Assembly (NCBI RefSeq): GCF_030733425.1
Contig: NZ_JASHIZ010000017.1
Span: 1 to 64,000 of the forward strand
Direction of reading: 5' to 3'
Length of the DNA: 64,000 nucleotides
DNA from: Roseovarius sp. MMSF_3350
GTDB taxonomy: Bacteria > Pseudomonadota > Alphaproteobacteria > Rhodobacterales > Rhodobacteraceae
In this document: positions 16,651 through 25,562 of the stretch, piece by piece
How positions within the stretch are numbered: position 1 is the stretch's first letter
How the letters are laid out: every line of letters starts with the position of its first letter
Position numbers and translations under genes: made by a program
The notes under the pieces: model-generated
Seen by the model: only the letters and a program-made list of their open reading frames with translations
Database searches by the model: none
Told to the model about the DNA's origin: nothing

Positions 16651-18129
16651 TCACCGCATCACGAACGGATTGGCCATCGGCGCGTCCGACGTATTGATCC
16701 AGACGGTTTTCGTGCAGGTATAATCGCGGATCGCATCCAGCCCGGCTTCGCGGCCATAGCCCGACTGGTTGAACCCGCCAAAGGGCGCAATCGGAGAGAC
16801 GGCGCGATAGGTGTTCACCCAGCAAATGCCGGCCTTCAGGCGCGCCGAAACGCGATGCGCCCGGGCCACGTTCTCCGTGAACACGCCCGAGCCCAGACCG
16901 TAAGGCGTGCCGTTGGCAAGCGCGATGGCTTCCTCCTCCGTGTCGAACGGCAAGAGTGACATGACGGGGCCGAACATCTCGACCTTGAGCGTTTCCGTAT
17001 CGGCGTCAGTGCACTCGACCAGCGTCGGCGCCATGTAGTTTCCAGGACAATCGAGCGGCGCACCCCCGAAACGGATCTTCGCGCCGCCGGAAACGGCGGC
17101 GGCCAGCGTCGCCTCGATCTTGCGCAGCTGGTCGCCGGTGCAAAGCGGACCGATCTGCGTTCCCGGATCAAGCGGATCGCCGACAACCACATCTTTCATC
17201 TTGTCCTCGATCCGTGCCGCCACCTCGTCCAGCACCGACCGATGCACCAGCCCGCGCGTTCCGGCCACGCAGCTTTGCCCCGACGCTCCGAAATTGCCCG
17301 CGATCAAACCGTTCGCCGCCCCTTCAAGATCGGCGTCCTCGAACACCAGGATGGGCGATTTGCCCCCCAGTTCCAACGTCGTGACCGCGAAATTCTCGGC
17401 AGAATTGCGCACCACGTGCCGCGCTGCATCCGGACCGCCGGTAAACGCGATGCGGTCCACGTCCGGATGGCGCGTCAGCGGTATGGCGCAGTTCTCGGCA
17501 TCTCCCGTGATGATGCTGACAACCCCCTTGGGAAACCCCGCCTTCTCGATCAGCCGGGCAAATTCCAGCATCGGCGCAGGCGCGATCTCGGACGCCTTCA
17601 GGACGACAGTGCAACCGGCGGCAAGCGCAGGTCCGAGTTTCGTCGCGGTCAGGAACATCTGCGCGTTCCAGGGCACAATCGCAGCAACGACGCCAATTGG
17701 CTCGCGGCGGGTAAAGACATGCATGTCCGGCTTGTCGATCGGCAGAACCGCACCCTCGATCTTGTCCGCCAATCCGGCGTAGTAGCGGTAGTAGTCGCCC
17801 ACATAGGCGGACTGACTCGCGGTTTCCGCCAGCAGCTTCCCGCTATCGGTCGTCTCGATCCGGCCGAGCTCCGGCGCGTGCTCTTCGATCAGGTCCGCCA
17901 GCCGGTAAAGAAGCTTGCCCCGCTGCGTCTGGGTCATGTCGCGCCACGCCGGGTCTTCAAGCGCCCGTCGCGCCGCGTTCACGGAACGATCCACATCCTC
18001 GGCAGAGGCACAGGCAAACGTGGCCCAATTCTCCCCGTTCGCAGGATTTTGAGATACCATGGTCTGGCCGTCAGAACCCTCGGCCCACGTCCCGTCGATG
18101 AATAGCTGGAAATGTGGTTTGCTTTGCAT
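16651..18129 (-). CDS. aldehyde dehydrogenase
   Basis: 492 residues, the usual ALDH length. The catalytic residues are visible: PWN (N154), LELGGKSP (E253) and GQSCVAG (C287), with the FTGG (about 229) cofactor loop. NAD(P)-dependent oxidation of an aldehyde to an acid. The start at 18129 has GAGGTG upstream; a TTG 12 bases earlier is less likely. It follows the luciferase-like monooxygenase gene by 8 bases and is the last gene of the catabolic cluster, so it likely oxidises an aldehyde released by the monooxygenase or hydrolase. Confidence 0.92.
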   Translation of the reverse strand: MQSKPHFQLFIDGTWAEGSDGQTMVSQNPANGENWATFACASAEDVDRSVNAARRALEDPAWRDMTQTQRGKLLYRLADLIEEHAPELGRIETTDSGKLLAETASQSAYVGDYYRYYAGLADKIEGAVLPIDKPDMHVFTRREPIGVVAAIVPWNAQMFLTATKLGPALAAGCTVVLKASEIAPAPMLEFARLIEKAGFPKGVVSIITGDAENCAIPLTRHPDVDRIAFTGGPDAARHVVRNSAENFAVTTLELGGKSPILVFEDADLEGAANGLIAGNFGASGQSCVAGTRGLVHRSVLDEVAARIEDKMKDVVVGDPLDPGTQIGPLCTGDQLRKIEATLAAAVSGGAKIRFGGAPLDCPGNYMAPTLVECTDADTETLKVEMFGPVMSLLPFDTEEEAIALANGTPYGLGSGVFTENVARAHRVSARLKAGICWVNTYRAVSPIAPFGGFNQSGYGREAGLDAIRDYTCTKTVWINTSDAPMANPFVMR

Positions 18130-18137
18130 TTTGCACC

Positions 18138-19172
18138 TCAACTGAAGGCCGGCATGACGTCTTCGATGAACCGCTCGAGCGAGGCTCGCTTGCGGTCGAA
18201 GCTCATCCCGCTGTCTATCCAGAACGAGTACTCATCATACCCAAGCTCTTCGTATTTCCTGATTTTCTCGATCACATCATCCGCCGTTCCAATGGTCAGG
18301 TCACGCGCCATGTTCTCGGCGCTCATCAACGTGTTGGCCGCCATCTCCTCCTCTGTGAGCGGCGCGAGCAGACCTTTCTCGACCGGGCGCTTGTTCTGAA
18401 ACCATGCGCCGAAATAGCAGTAGAACCGGGACAACTCCCGCGCCGCCAGCGCGACGTCATCCGCGTCGGACCCGACATAGGTGTGATGCAGCAGCATGAT
18501 CTTGGGTCGCGGGCCATCATGGCTGTCGCAGGCCGCATCGAACCGCTGCTTCAGCGTGACGATCTCGTCCAGCCCCTGCCACAGCGGCGTCACTTGGATG
18601 TTGAACCCGTTATGCACGCCGAATTCGTGGCTGTTGGGGTCGCGGGCCGCGATCCAGATCGGCGGACCGCCCTCCTGCACCGGCTTCGGCGCGGCGGTCG
18701 TGGCCGGAAAGCTGAAATACGCGCCCTCATGAGCGCAATCACCGGCCCACAGCCGCGGCAACAGCGGCGCAAGCTCGCGCATCCTCTGACCCGCCTCCCA
18801 CGCGTCCAGGCCCGGCATCAGGCGTTCGTATTCATAGGAATAGGCCCCTCGCGCGATCCCCAGTTCAATGCGTCCGTCTGTCATCAGGTCCGCAGCCGCG
18901 GCCTCACCGGCCAGCTTGATCGGATGCCAGAAAGGCGCGACCACCGTCCCGGTCCCCAGCTTCACGTTCTTCGTGTGATGCGCGATATCCACCAGCGACA
19001 TCAGGGGGTTCGGCGCGATCGTGAATTCCATGCCATGATGCTCGCCCGTCCAGACAGCGCGCATTCCCGCGTCATCCGCCATCTTGCACAGGTCGATCAT
19101 CTCGTCATGAAGTTGCTTGTGCGATTGATCCTCCGTCAGCCGCTCCATGTGCACGAATAGCGAAAAGTCCAT
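18138..19172 (-). CDS. LLM-class flavin-dependent oxidoreductase (luciferase-like monooxygenase)
   Basis: 344 residues with the bacterial-luciferase TIM-barrel pattern: WTGEHHGMEF near residue 48, GTGTVVAPFWHPIKLAGEAAAADLM, and RIELGIARGAY. These enzymes use reduced FMN and oxygen and need a flavin reductase, which is encoded directly upstream (2-base gap). The start is ATG 19172; the longer frame lacks a ribosome site. The substrate is unknown. Confidence 0.9.
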   Translation of the reverse strand: MDFSLFVHMERLTEDQSHKQLHDEMIDLCKMADDAGMRAVWTGEHHGMEFTIAPNPLMSLVDIAHHTKNVKLGTGTVVAPFWHPIKLAGEAAAADLMTDGRIELGIARGAYSYEYERLMPGLDAWEAGQRMRELAPLLPRLWAGDCAHEGAYFSFPATTAAPKPVQEGGPPIWIAARDPNSHEFGVHNGFNIQVTPLWQGLDEIVTLKQRFDAACDSHDGPRPKIMLLHHTYVGSDADDVALAARELSRFYCYFGAWFQNKRPVEKGLLAPLTEEEMAANTLMSAENMARDLTIGTADDVIEKIRKYEELGYDEYSFWIDSGMSFDRKRASLERFIEDVMPAFS

Positions 19173-19174
19173 AC

Positions 19175-20089
19175 TCAGATCCTTTCTTGTGGCTGGTGCA
19201 CGTCGCCACGCCGCGCATCGCCGATGTAAAGGCCAAAGCTGCGGGTCCGCGTCTCGACCGCGTATCGCATCATCATGTCGCGGATCGCGGATGACGCGAA
19301 TTTCAGATCCGGAATGTCGGCGACGGCACATCTCGTGAAACCGGCGCCGTCCCCGCCCGTGGCCCTCGCCAGGAAGTACGAGCACTGAGCCTTGCAGTCG
19401 TCGAACACCGAATAGGCCGGCCCGAGAGATACTGCCTGTCCCCGGCGCCCCAGGTCCTGCACCAGGCGCTCGCGCGTGTTCACACGATCCTCCGCGACGA
19501 CCTGCGGCGGTCGAAACCCGGCGTCGGTCGCTTCAAGCAGCACGTTGTCGCCCTGGCCAATGATCGCGCCATAAAGCGCCGTATGTCCCGACGGCTCCAG
19601 CGCAGCACGCTCAAGGCCCAGACTGAAGAAACGGCCGTCCGCATAGCCAAGGCCGCGCCCGGGCTCATGGCTGAACGCCTTCACCTCGCCGATTAGGATC
19701 GCATGATCCCCGGCCTCGACCACCTCATGCGTCCGGCACGAAAATTGCGAAATCGTACCGTCGACAAGCACATTGCCAAGCGCGTCCTCTCGATGCGGAA
19801 CCCGCGCAAAGCGGTCGCCCTTGAAGCTGGCAAACGTATTCGCAACGTCCTCCTGCCCTTCGGCAAGGACGTTCACGGCGAAATGCCCACAGCTCGCAAA
19901 ACTCTCATAGGACGACAGGAATCTGCCCGGACACACCAGCAACAATGGCGGATCGAGCGACACCGACGCAAAGGAATTGGCCGTGAACCCCACGGGTTCC
20001 CCCGCCGCGTTCCGGCTCGTCACGACAGTTACGCCGGTCATGAAACTGCCAAAGGCACGGCGTAGCGCATGTGTGTCCAGATCGGTCAT
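19175..20089 (-). CDS. flavin reductase family protein with a C-terminal extension
   Basis: 304 residues. Residues about 5-160 are a flavin reductase (FMN-binding split-barrel) domain: FGSFMTGVTVVT, GFTANSFASVSLDPPLLLVC and SFSCxxH-like blocks. The partner of the luciferase-like enzyme next door. Residues about 165-304 are an extra domain absent from small reductases of this class; I do not recognise it with confidence (a degenerate NUDIX-like fold is possible). ATG 20089 overlaps the stop of the hydrolase gene (ATGA) and has GGAGG upstream. Confidence 0.85.
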   Translation of the reverse strand: MTDLDTHALRRAFGSFMTGVTVVTSRNAAGEPVGFTANSFASVSLDPPLLLVCPGRFLSSYESFASCGHFAVNVLAEGQEDVANTFASFKGDRFARVPHREDALGNVLVDGTISQFSCRTHEVVEAGDHAILIGEVKAFSHEPGRGLGYADGRFFSLGLERAALEPSGHTALYGAIIGQGDNVLLEATDAGFRPPQVVAEDRVNTRERLVQDLGRRGQAVSLGPAYSVFDDCKAQCSYFLARATGGDGAGFTRCAVADIPDLKFASSAIRDMMMRYAVETRTRSFGLYIGDARRGDVHQPQERI

Positions 20090-20874
20090 GACCACACCTC
20101 CCGCGCAAGAACGGCCAGCGCCGTCGTCACCTCCGCAGCATGTGTCATCGGCATCATGTGTGCGGCATCTTCAACGATCAGCGCGCGTCCATCCTCCGCA
20201 AGCTCCGCCATCGCCCGCGACATCGCCGGTGTCGAATTCGGGTCCCGCGCGCCCGTGGCAAAAAGCGCCGGACAGGCCAGAGCACGCAGTGTCCCGCGGC
20301 TCGGACCCTCGGCGAAGGCAAAGGCAGCGTAGGCCATCTTGTACCCTTTGGGATCCACCGCGCGAAGCCACGTGTCGCAGGCGGTCCGCTCGGGCGAACT
20401 TTGCGTGCCGAACCACCGTCCAAGCGTCGGGACCGGGTCCGGGTTCCGCACGCCGTCCAGGCTGCCGGCGCGTGCCTGCACCGCCGCGGCAGCTTCCGGC
20501 GCACGCTCGAAGACCCCGTTCAGCGCGGCAACCGCGCAAACGCTGGACGGTGAATGATCCGCAATCTCCAGCGCGATCAGCGCCCCCATTGAATGGCCTG
20601 CGACGACCGCAGGCTCGGACAAACCCTCGAGCAGCGGAAGAACCGCCTCCACATAATTCGATAACGTGACCGGGGCGCTCAGGCAGGCGCTTTGCCCATG
20701 GCCGGGCATATCGGGCGCAATCACGCGAAACTCACGGCTCAGACCGTCGATCTGCCCACCCCACGCCAGGGCATTCAGACCGACGCCATGCAACAGCACC
20801 ACGGGGCGCCCCTTGCCTGCCTCCAGCACGGACAGGCCCGCACTCTCAGACCGATGCAGGGTTGTCGACGTCAT
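20086..20874 (-). CDS. alpha/beta hydrolase
   Basis: 262 residues. The oxyanion loop VVLLHGVGLN (about 25-34), the nucleophile elbow AGHSMG (S95), an acid in the GARDPNS segment and the catalytic His in EDAAHMMP define a serine hydrolase of the alpha/beta fold. It overlaps both neighbours (29 bases with the DUF1185 gene, 4 with the flavin reductase), so the set is one transcription unit. It probably cleaves an ester, amide or carbon-carbon bond in the product of the monooxygenase; which is unknown. Confidence 0.88.
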   Translation of the reverse strand: MTSTTLHRSESAGLSVLEAGKGRPVVLLHGVGLNALAWGGQIDGLSREFRVIAPDMPGHGQSACLSAPVTLSNYVEAVLPLLEGLSEPAVVAGHSMGALIALEIADHSPSSVCAVAALNGVFERAPEAAAAVQARAGSLDGVRNPDPVPTLGRWFGTQSSPERTACDTWLRAVDPKGYKMAYAAFAFAEGPSRGTLRALACPALFATGARDPNSTPAMSRAMAELAEDGRALIVEDAAHMMPMTHAAEVTTALAVLAREVWS

Positions 20875-21445
20875 GGCCCAGATCCTTCAGATCCTGGTAG
20901 CGGTCCCCGATCCGATGGTGCGGCCGACCGGACAAGGCGGCGCCAAGAACGACGACAACCTCGTCATCGCGCGGCGCATCGGGGATCGCGAATTGAATGG
21001 TCAGGTAATGCGAGCGTCGCCCGGCGTCGTTCTTGTCCATCAGCGGCACCATGATCGGCGCATTGGCTGGACCACGCGTGTTGGTGAATGCAAGGTAGGA
21101 TTTGGCCTCGACCGCTTCGCGGTAGAAATTGCCGAACCGCAGGGTGTGGATCAGCCCCGACGCGTGCTCGATCTCGCCATCAAGACCCACGACAGCCGCC
21201 TTTCCGTAGGCCTCGATCGCCGCGCCGCTGCCGGCAAGGCCGATCAGCCGGTCGGTCATCATCCTGCCAAGGGCGGGGCCGTACGCGCGAATTTCCGGAC
21301 CGAGGTCTTCGACAAAGCGGCTCGCCCAAGGATTGCGCAACACGAACGCGACCGCGAACATGCGCCAAGGCGTGCTGGCGGGGCGGTATCCTTCGACAAG
21401 CACCTCTTCATCAAACGTCACAATTTTCCTGATTTCGGGGGACAT
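20846..21445 (-). CDS. amino acid synthesis family protein (DUF1185)
   Basis: 199 residues from ATG 21445. The opening RKIVTFDEEVLVEG and the segment GLDGEIEHASGLIHTLRFGNF followed by NTRGPANAPIMVPLMDK match the DUF1185 / AA_synth family as I know it, a family of unsettled function often seen in catabolic clusters with luciferase-like monooxygenases. First gene of the cluster, divergent from a LysR gene 106 bases away. Confidence 0.8.
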   Translation of the reverse strand: MSPEIRKIVTFDEEVLVEGYRPASTPWRMFAVAFVLRNPWASRFVEDLGPEIRAYGPALGRMMTDRLIGLAGSGAAIEAYGKAAVVGLDGEIEHASGLIHTLRFGNFYREAVEAKSYLAFTNTRGPANAPIMVPLMDKNDAGRRSHYLTIQFAIPDAPRDDEVVVVLGAALSGRPHHRIGDRYQDLKDLGHDVDNPASV

Positions 21446-21551
21446 CGCGTCATCCTTTTCTTCCTGACACACGGTAGGAAGACAGGAAATTTTTGACAAA
21501 CAAAGGGATTATGCCCATAGCCATTAACACTACTTATGGCTGGCTAATCCA
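21446..21551. promoter_or_regulatory. divergent promoter with a LysR-type box
   Basis: AGCCAT (21519-21524) and ATGGCT (21536-21541) form a perfect inverted repeat with an 11-base AT-rich spacer, the T-N11-A geometry of LysR operators. It lies 10 bases before the LysR gene, so it would autorepress, and about 75-95 bases from the DUF1185 start, where an activator would sit. A TTGACA at 21493-21498 with CATAGC 17 bases on is a possible promoter for the LysR gene. Confidence 0.55.
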
Positions 21552-22382
21552 ATGACGAAATCCCTTCCTCCTCTCAACTGGCTTCGCTCGTTCGAGGCCG
21601 CGGCACGCCACCTCAGCTTCACCACGGCGGCCGAGGAAATCGGCTTGACCCAGTCGGCGGTCAGCCAGCAGATCAAGTCGCTGGAAACCCGGCTGGGTGT
21701 GCAGCTTTTCATTCGCCACGCACGAGGACTGGCCCTGACGGATGCGGGCCGCCGCCTCCTGCCAGAGGTCGACGCGCCGCTTCAGGCCTTGTCACGCGCC
21801 ATGGTCGGGATGGACACGCGCCCTGCCCGCAACCTGCTTACGATAGCCGCCTCGATCAGCGTCGCTCATTGGAAGATCGCCCCTCGCCTGACGGAATTCC
21901 GAAACCGCTTCCCGCAAACAGAGGTCAGGATCCTCAGCGCAATCTGGCCGGATGACTTTCACTCCACCCGCGCCGATGTCGAAATACGCTTCGGCTCCGC
22001 GCAACAGGCCGGTCCCGAGGCCGAGGCGATCCTGCCCGATCACCTCATCGCCGTGAAGGCCCCGACGCTGGAGGGCGGCGTGCAGGACCTGCCGCTTATC
22101 GAAACCGTCGGCACCTCCGCCGGCTGGCAGGCCTGGTCGAGACAGACCGAGACGGTGCCGGGCGCGTCCATCTACACCGACACCTACGGCATGGCGCTCC
22201 ACCTCGCGGCCCACGGCAACGGCGTGGCCCTGGTGAATGCATGGCTGGCGCGGCACGCGCTGGAAACCGGGCTTGTCACCCAGGCGCATCCAGCGTCGGT
22301 CCCCAGCCAGGAAGGTTACCACCTGTCCATAACCAGCGACAAATGGCAGGCCGCGGCGTTGCGCGACTCTCTGCTGCACTGA
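21552..22382 (+). CDS. LysR-family transcriptional regulator (GcvA-like)
   Basis: 276 residues. The N-terminal LysR helix-turn-helix (LRSFEAAARHLSFTTAAEEI, then LTQSAVSQQIKSLE) is typical of the GcvA/AmpR group, followed by a substrate-binding domain. It is divergent from the DUF1185-hydrolase-reductase-monooxygenase-ALDH cluster and probably activates it in response to the substrate. It ends 5 bases before the convergent PEP carboxylase gene. Confidence 0.9.
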   Translation: MTKSLPPLNWLRSFEAAARHLSFTTAAEEIGLTQSAVSQQIKSLETRLGVQLFIRHARGLALTDAGRRLLPEVDAPLQALSRAMVGMDTRPARNLLTIAASISVAHWKIAPRLTEFRNRFPQTEVRILSAIWPDDFHSTRADVEIRFGSAQQAGPEAEAILPDHLIAVKAPTLEGGVQDLPLIETVGTSAGWQAWSRQTETVPGASIYTDTYGMALHLAAHGNGVALVNAWLARHALETGLVTQAHPASVPSQEGYHLSITSDKWQAAALRDSLLH

Positions 22383-22397
22383 CCGGCCTAGCCGGTC
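22381..22397. terminator. hairpin between convergent lysR and ppc
   Basis: GACCGGC (22381-22387), loop CTA, GCCGGTC (22391-22397) is a perfect 7-bp stem. It includes the ppc stop codon and touches the lysR stop. No T-tract on either side, so at best a weak two-way terminator or 3'-end protector. Confidence 0.4.
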
Positions 22398-25021
22398 CAG
22401 CCCAGGCCCGAAGAGATCGAGTTCATGGATTGCAGCAGTGGAATGGAAACCCGGTTCGGTTCCTCTCGCGACCGCACATCGCGCAGCAACGCCACCTGAA
22501 GCGCATTGATCCGGTCCAGACCCGGGCGTATCCGGTCGAAGCGGGCCCTCATGCGCGGAAACCGCGCCGCAATGGTCTTTTCCCCGGTCAGGAACATGAT
22601 CCCCTCACAGGCAAGCTCGTATTCCCTGCGAACGGCCTCGGTCACACGCTGCCGGATGTCCTCGTCCGTCACCAGCGACGCATAGTCCGACGCGATGTCC
22701 AGATCGGTCTGAAACAGCGATTTCTCCACCTCGTCCACGATCAGCCGGAACAGCTTGGTCTTCCCGAACATCGCCAAAAGTGTCTCTTCCCCGCGCGTGC
22801 CCTGGAATTTGCGAAAGGATTCCATGGCAGAGCCGAAACCGTACCAGCCCGTGATCAGGTGCCGGTTCTGCGACCACGCGAAAACCCATGGAATGGCCCG
22901 CAGGTCATCCAGCGACGCCGCCCCGAACCGCCGCGCGGGCCGCGAACCGATCTTGAGCATGGCCAGTTCCTCCACCGGGCTGGCCTGCTGGAAATAGTCG
23001 ATGAAGCCGGGCATGTGCAGCAGCGTGGAATAAGCCGTTTGCGACAGGCCAGACAGGGCATCCAGCGCGTCGTTGAATTCCGGCGCCCGGGGCGGATCGT
23101 TTGAATCCGCCGTATGCTTCAGCACGCTCGAGGCCAGAAGCTCCAGATGCGCCGCCGCGGTCCCGCGGTTGGCGTAGTTGGCCGATACGACCTCGCCCTG
23201 CTCCGTCAGGCGCATTCTGCCGTTCACGGTATCCGTCGGCTGGGCCGCAATGGCGCGGTCCATCGGTGCGCCGCCCCGGCTGACCGACCCGCCGCGCCCG
23301 TGAAAGAAGATAGGCTTCAGGCCCTGCGACGCCAGAACCCGCGTGATCTTGCGCTGCGCCTGGTCCAGTTCGCAGGTCGAGCAGACAAAGCCGCCGTCCT
23401 TGTTGCTGTCGGAATACCCCAGCATGACTTCGATCGCGGGCCCGTCCCGCGTCAGGCTGCGTTTCGCGAGGGGAACCTTCAACAGATCGACAAGGATCTC
23501 CGGCGCCGCGCGCAGGTCGTCGATCGTCTCGAACAGCGGCACGACCTTCAACTCCAGCGTCTCGGCGCCGAAGCCCGCGTAACGGGCCAGCAGGAAAACC
23601 CCCAACAGGTCGTCCGAGGAACGGGTCATCGACAGGATGAACGGGCCGATCGCGGCGGGATCCGGGCCGTACTGGCGCTTCGACATCAGGTTCAACAGCT
23701 TGAGAAGCTCAACGGCCTGATCCGACAGCGCATTCGGGTCGGGCTCGGGCAATTTCGGTTCGGCCAGCTCCGCCCGCAACCGCTTCGACCAAGCGGGATC
23801 ACCATATTCCGGCACCTCGCCGCTGTCCCGGCCTCGCCAGATCTCGGCGATGGTGTCCGTGGTCACCGTGGAGTTCTGGCGAATATCCAGCGTGAATATG
23901 CTGAAGCCGAACACCGCGGCCCGCCACCGGATCGGACGGATGTAGCGGCGCGCCAGTCGCACGGCGTCGACCGAGGCAAGCGCCTTTTCGACGACTTCGA
24001 GGTCGGCGGTGAAATGGCTGATGTGCCGATACGTCTCCAGTCGATGCAAAATCGCCGATATCGCCTGCCGGAACAGCTCGTTGGGGTTGCGCTCCCGGTT
24101 CGGCGACAACGAAGCCAGACGTTCCATCTCGCCCTGCACCTCCGGGTCAAGCGGCACGATCCTGTTGCTGATGCTCAAGCGTTCAACCGCAATCCGCAGG
24201 TGCTCCTTGTACATGTTCATCACCGCATCGCGCGCCCGCTTCAGCGCATGGGCGGTGCTGTCGGCGGTCACGTTCGGATTGCCGTCGCGGTCGCCGCCGA
24301 TCCAGGAATGAAAGCGGATGCAAGGGGAAAGCGCATCGCACGTACCGAACCTGTGCGCGGCCGCCTGCTCGAACTGTTCGAACACCTGTGGCACTGCATC
24401 GAAAATTCCGTCGCGAAAGAACTGAAGCCCCCACTCGATCTCGTCGCTGAGGTCGGGGCGCTCCAGCCGCAACTCCCCCGTCATCCACAAAAGATCGATC
24501 TCGCCCTCGATATCCGACAGGATCGCGGCGCGTTCCCGGCTGGTCCAGCGTTGCGCCTCCAACGAGACGAGGTTGCGATATATCCGGCGGTGAATCTCCA
24601 GCACCGTGACGCGCTTGGCTTCCGTCGGATGCGCCGTCAGGGTCGGACCGACGGACAGGCTCTGAGATATTTCGGCAAAGCGTTCGGGGGTTAAGTCCTC
24701 GCGCGCCAACGCCTGTGCGAAACTGCTGGGAACGGCCTCCGCCCCGCTTTGCGTCTCGATCTGGCGCCGGTCCCGGATCGCGGCGTTTTCCTCGATGATG
24801 CGCAAAAGCTGGAACCAGATGTTCAGCGCCTGAAGATAGGGCACCGCGCCGGGCCCCGCTGGGATGACATGCTCGGTATCGCTTTGCGCCCACTCCGCCA
24901 CATGCGGCGCGCGCCGTTTCAACACCTGGCCCCAAAGTGTGAAAAGCTCACGCCGCAGATCGGCGGCATAGCTCTCGCCATCCGCCACGTCACAGGCCGC
25001 ATTCAACAGCGCGGAGAGCAT
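22388..25021 (-). CDS. ppc: phosphoenolpyruvate carboxylase
   Basis: 877 residues from ATG 25021. Converts PEP and bicarbonate to oxaloacetate, refilling the TCA cycle. Catalytic blocks are present: LTAHPTEAKR (H131), GYSDSNKDGG with the lysine, FHGRGGSVSRGGAP, and a C-terminal glycine. Several blocks differ from the textbook enzyme: the PTE motif continues AKR rather than VxRRT, the lysine block reads SNKDGG instead of SAKDAG, the TEQGE block continues VVSANYANRG, and the last four residues are GWTG rather than the usual xNTG. A divergent PEPC subgroup, likely with different allostery. Its ATG overlaps the stop of a short upstream frame (TGATG). Confidence 0.92.
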   Translation of the reverse strand: MLSALLNAACDVADGESYAADLRRELFTLWGQVLKRRAPHVAEWAQSDTEHVIPAGPGAVPYLQALNIWFQLLRIIEENAAIRDRRQIETQSGAEAVPSSFAQALAREDLTPERFAEISQSLSVGPTLTAHPTEAKRVTVLEIHRRIYRNLVSLEAQRWTSRERAAILSDIEGEIDLLWMTGELRLERPDLSDEIEWGLQFFRDGIFDAVPQVFEQFEQAAAHRFGTCDALSPCIRFHSWIGGDRDGNPNVTADSTAHALKRARDAVMNMYKEHLRIAVERLSISNRIVPLDPEVQGEMERLASLSPNRERNPNELFRQAISAILHRLETYRHISHFTADLEVVEKALASVDAVRLARRYIRPIRWRAAVFGFSIFTLDIRQNSTVTTDTIAEIWRGRDSGEVPEYGDPAWSKRLRAELAEPKLPEPDPNALSDQAVELLKLLNLMSKRQYGPDPAAIGPFILSMTRSSDDLLGVFLLARYAGFGAETLELKVVPLFETIDDLRAAPEILVDLLKVPLAKRSLTRDGPAIEVMLGYSDSNKDGGFVCSTCELDQAQRKITRVLASQGLKPIFFHGRGGSVSRGGAPMDRAIAAQPTDTVNGRMRLTEQGEVVSANYANRGTAAAHLELLASSVLKHTADSNDPPRAPEFNDALDALSGLSQTAYSTLLHMPGFIDYFQQASPVEELAMLKIGSRPARRFGAASLDDLRAIPWVFAWSQNRHLITGWYGFGSAMESFRKFQGTRGEETLLAMFGKTKLFRLIVDEVEKSLFQTDLDIASDYASLVTDEDIRQRVTEAVRREYELACEGIMFLTGEKTIAARFPRMRARFDRIRPGLDRINALQVALLRDVRSREEPNRVSIPLLQSMNSISSGLGWTG

Positions 25022-25134
25022 CAAGGATCACCCCGCGTCACTCGACCGGAGTCCTCAGTGGTCTTGCCGGCAAGATGTTCGCCCAGGCTCTTTTTTCTTT
25101 GGTCACAGCACCTTCTGGCACATCCCTCGAACAT
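25021..25134 (-). CDS. possible leader peptide coupled to ppc
   Basis: A 37-codon frame starts at ATG 25134 behind an unusually strong ribosome site (AAGGGAGGGA, about 8 bases upstream). It ends in a TGA whose last A is the first base of the ppc ATG (TGATG). The peptide is basic and has three cysteines (CARRCC). The ppc start itself has only a poor ribosome site, so translation could depend on this frame. I recognise no family. Chance cannot be excluded. Confidence 0.4.
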   Translation of the reverse strand: MFEGCARRCCDQRKKSLGEHLAGKTTEDSGRVTRGDP

Positions 25135-25562
25135 GATTTCCCTCCCTTCTTGTCGCGATCCTACCAATCCTGTCCGGCGCCGGACTTCGGAATTGCGACA
25201 GAACACAGCGTGAATCCACCCGCCTCGCAGGATGACCCAAGCCGGCAAAGTGCCACAGCACGCCCGAGGCTGACTACCTACACTTGAGTTTGAAGTCCTC
25301 CCCAACCGGGTAGGCAGAGACGTGGACGCACCACCAACGCCCCCCCGGCCAGGGAATCGACCTAAGGCAACTCTCTTCCAACACTGGCGCCTGACCAGTG
25401 AATGCATCGAAACCGCCGCTCGTGCCGGGGCGGACCTCACAAGGTCAAGGCGTCGATGAAAGCCCGGGCCCGGTCGTCGGAAGGCGCGTTGATCCCTACG
25501 TGGCAGCGCACCGCGGCCGTTCCCGACATCCGCCGGTCAAGGTGGCCCCGGTCACACCATAC
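25135..25562. other. 428-base spacer upstream of ppc, no supported gene
   Basis: It holds the promoter region of ppc and the 3' end of the CocE-type hydrolase gene. Frames here have no ribosome site or recognisable family. A perfect 14-base palindrome, TCTTGCCGGCAAGA, lies just downstream at 25062-25075 within the leader frame. Confidence 0.4.

Noticed and set aside
16651..21445. Rut-type pyrimidine degradation operon
   Set aside because: A luciferase-like enzyme, flavin reductase and hydrolase are present, but RutB (isochorismatase-like), RutC (RidA-like) and RutG are missing, and DUF1185 and ALDH are not Rut genes.
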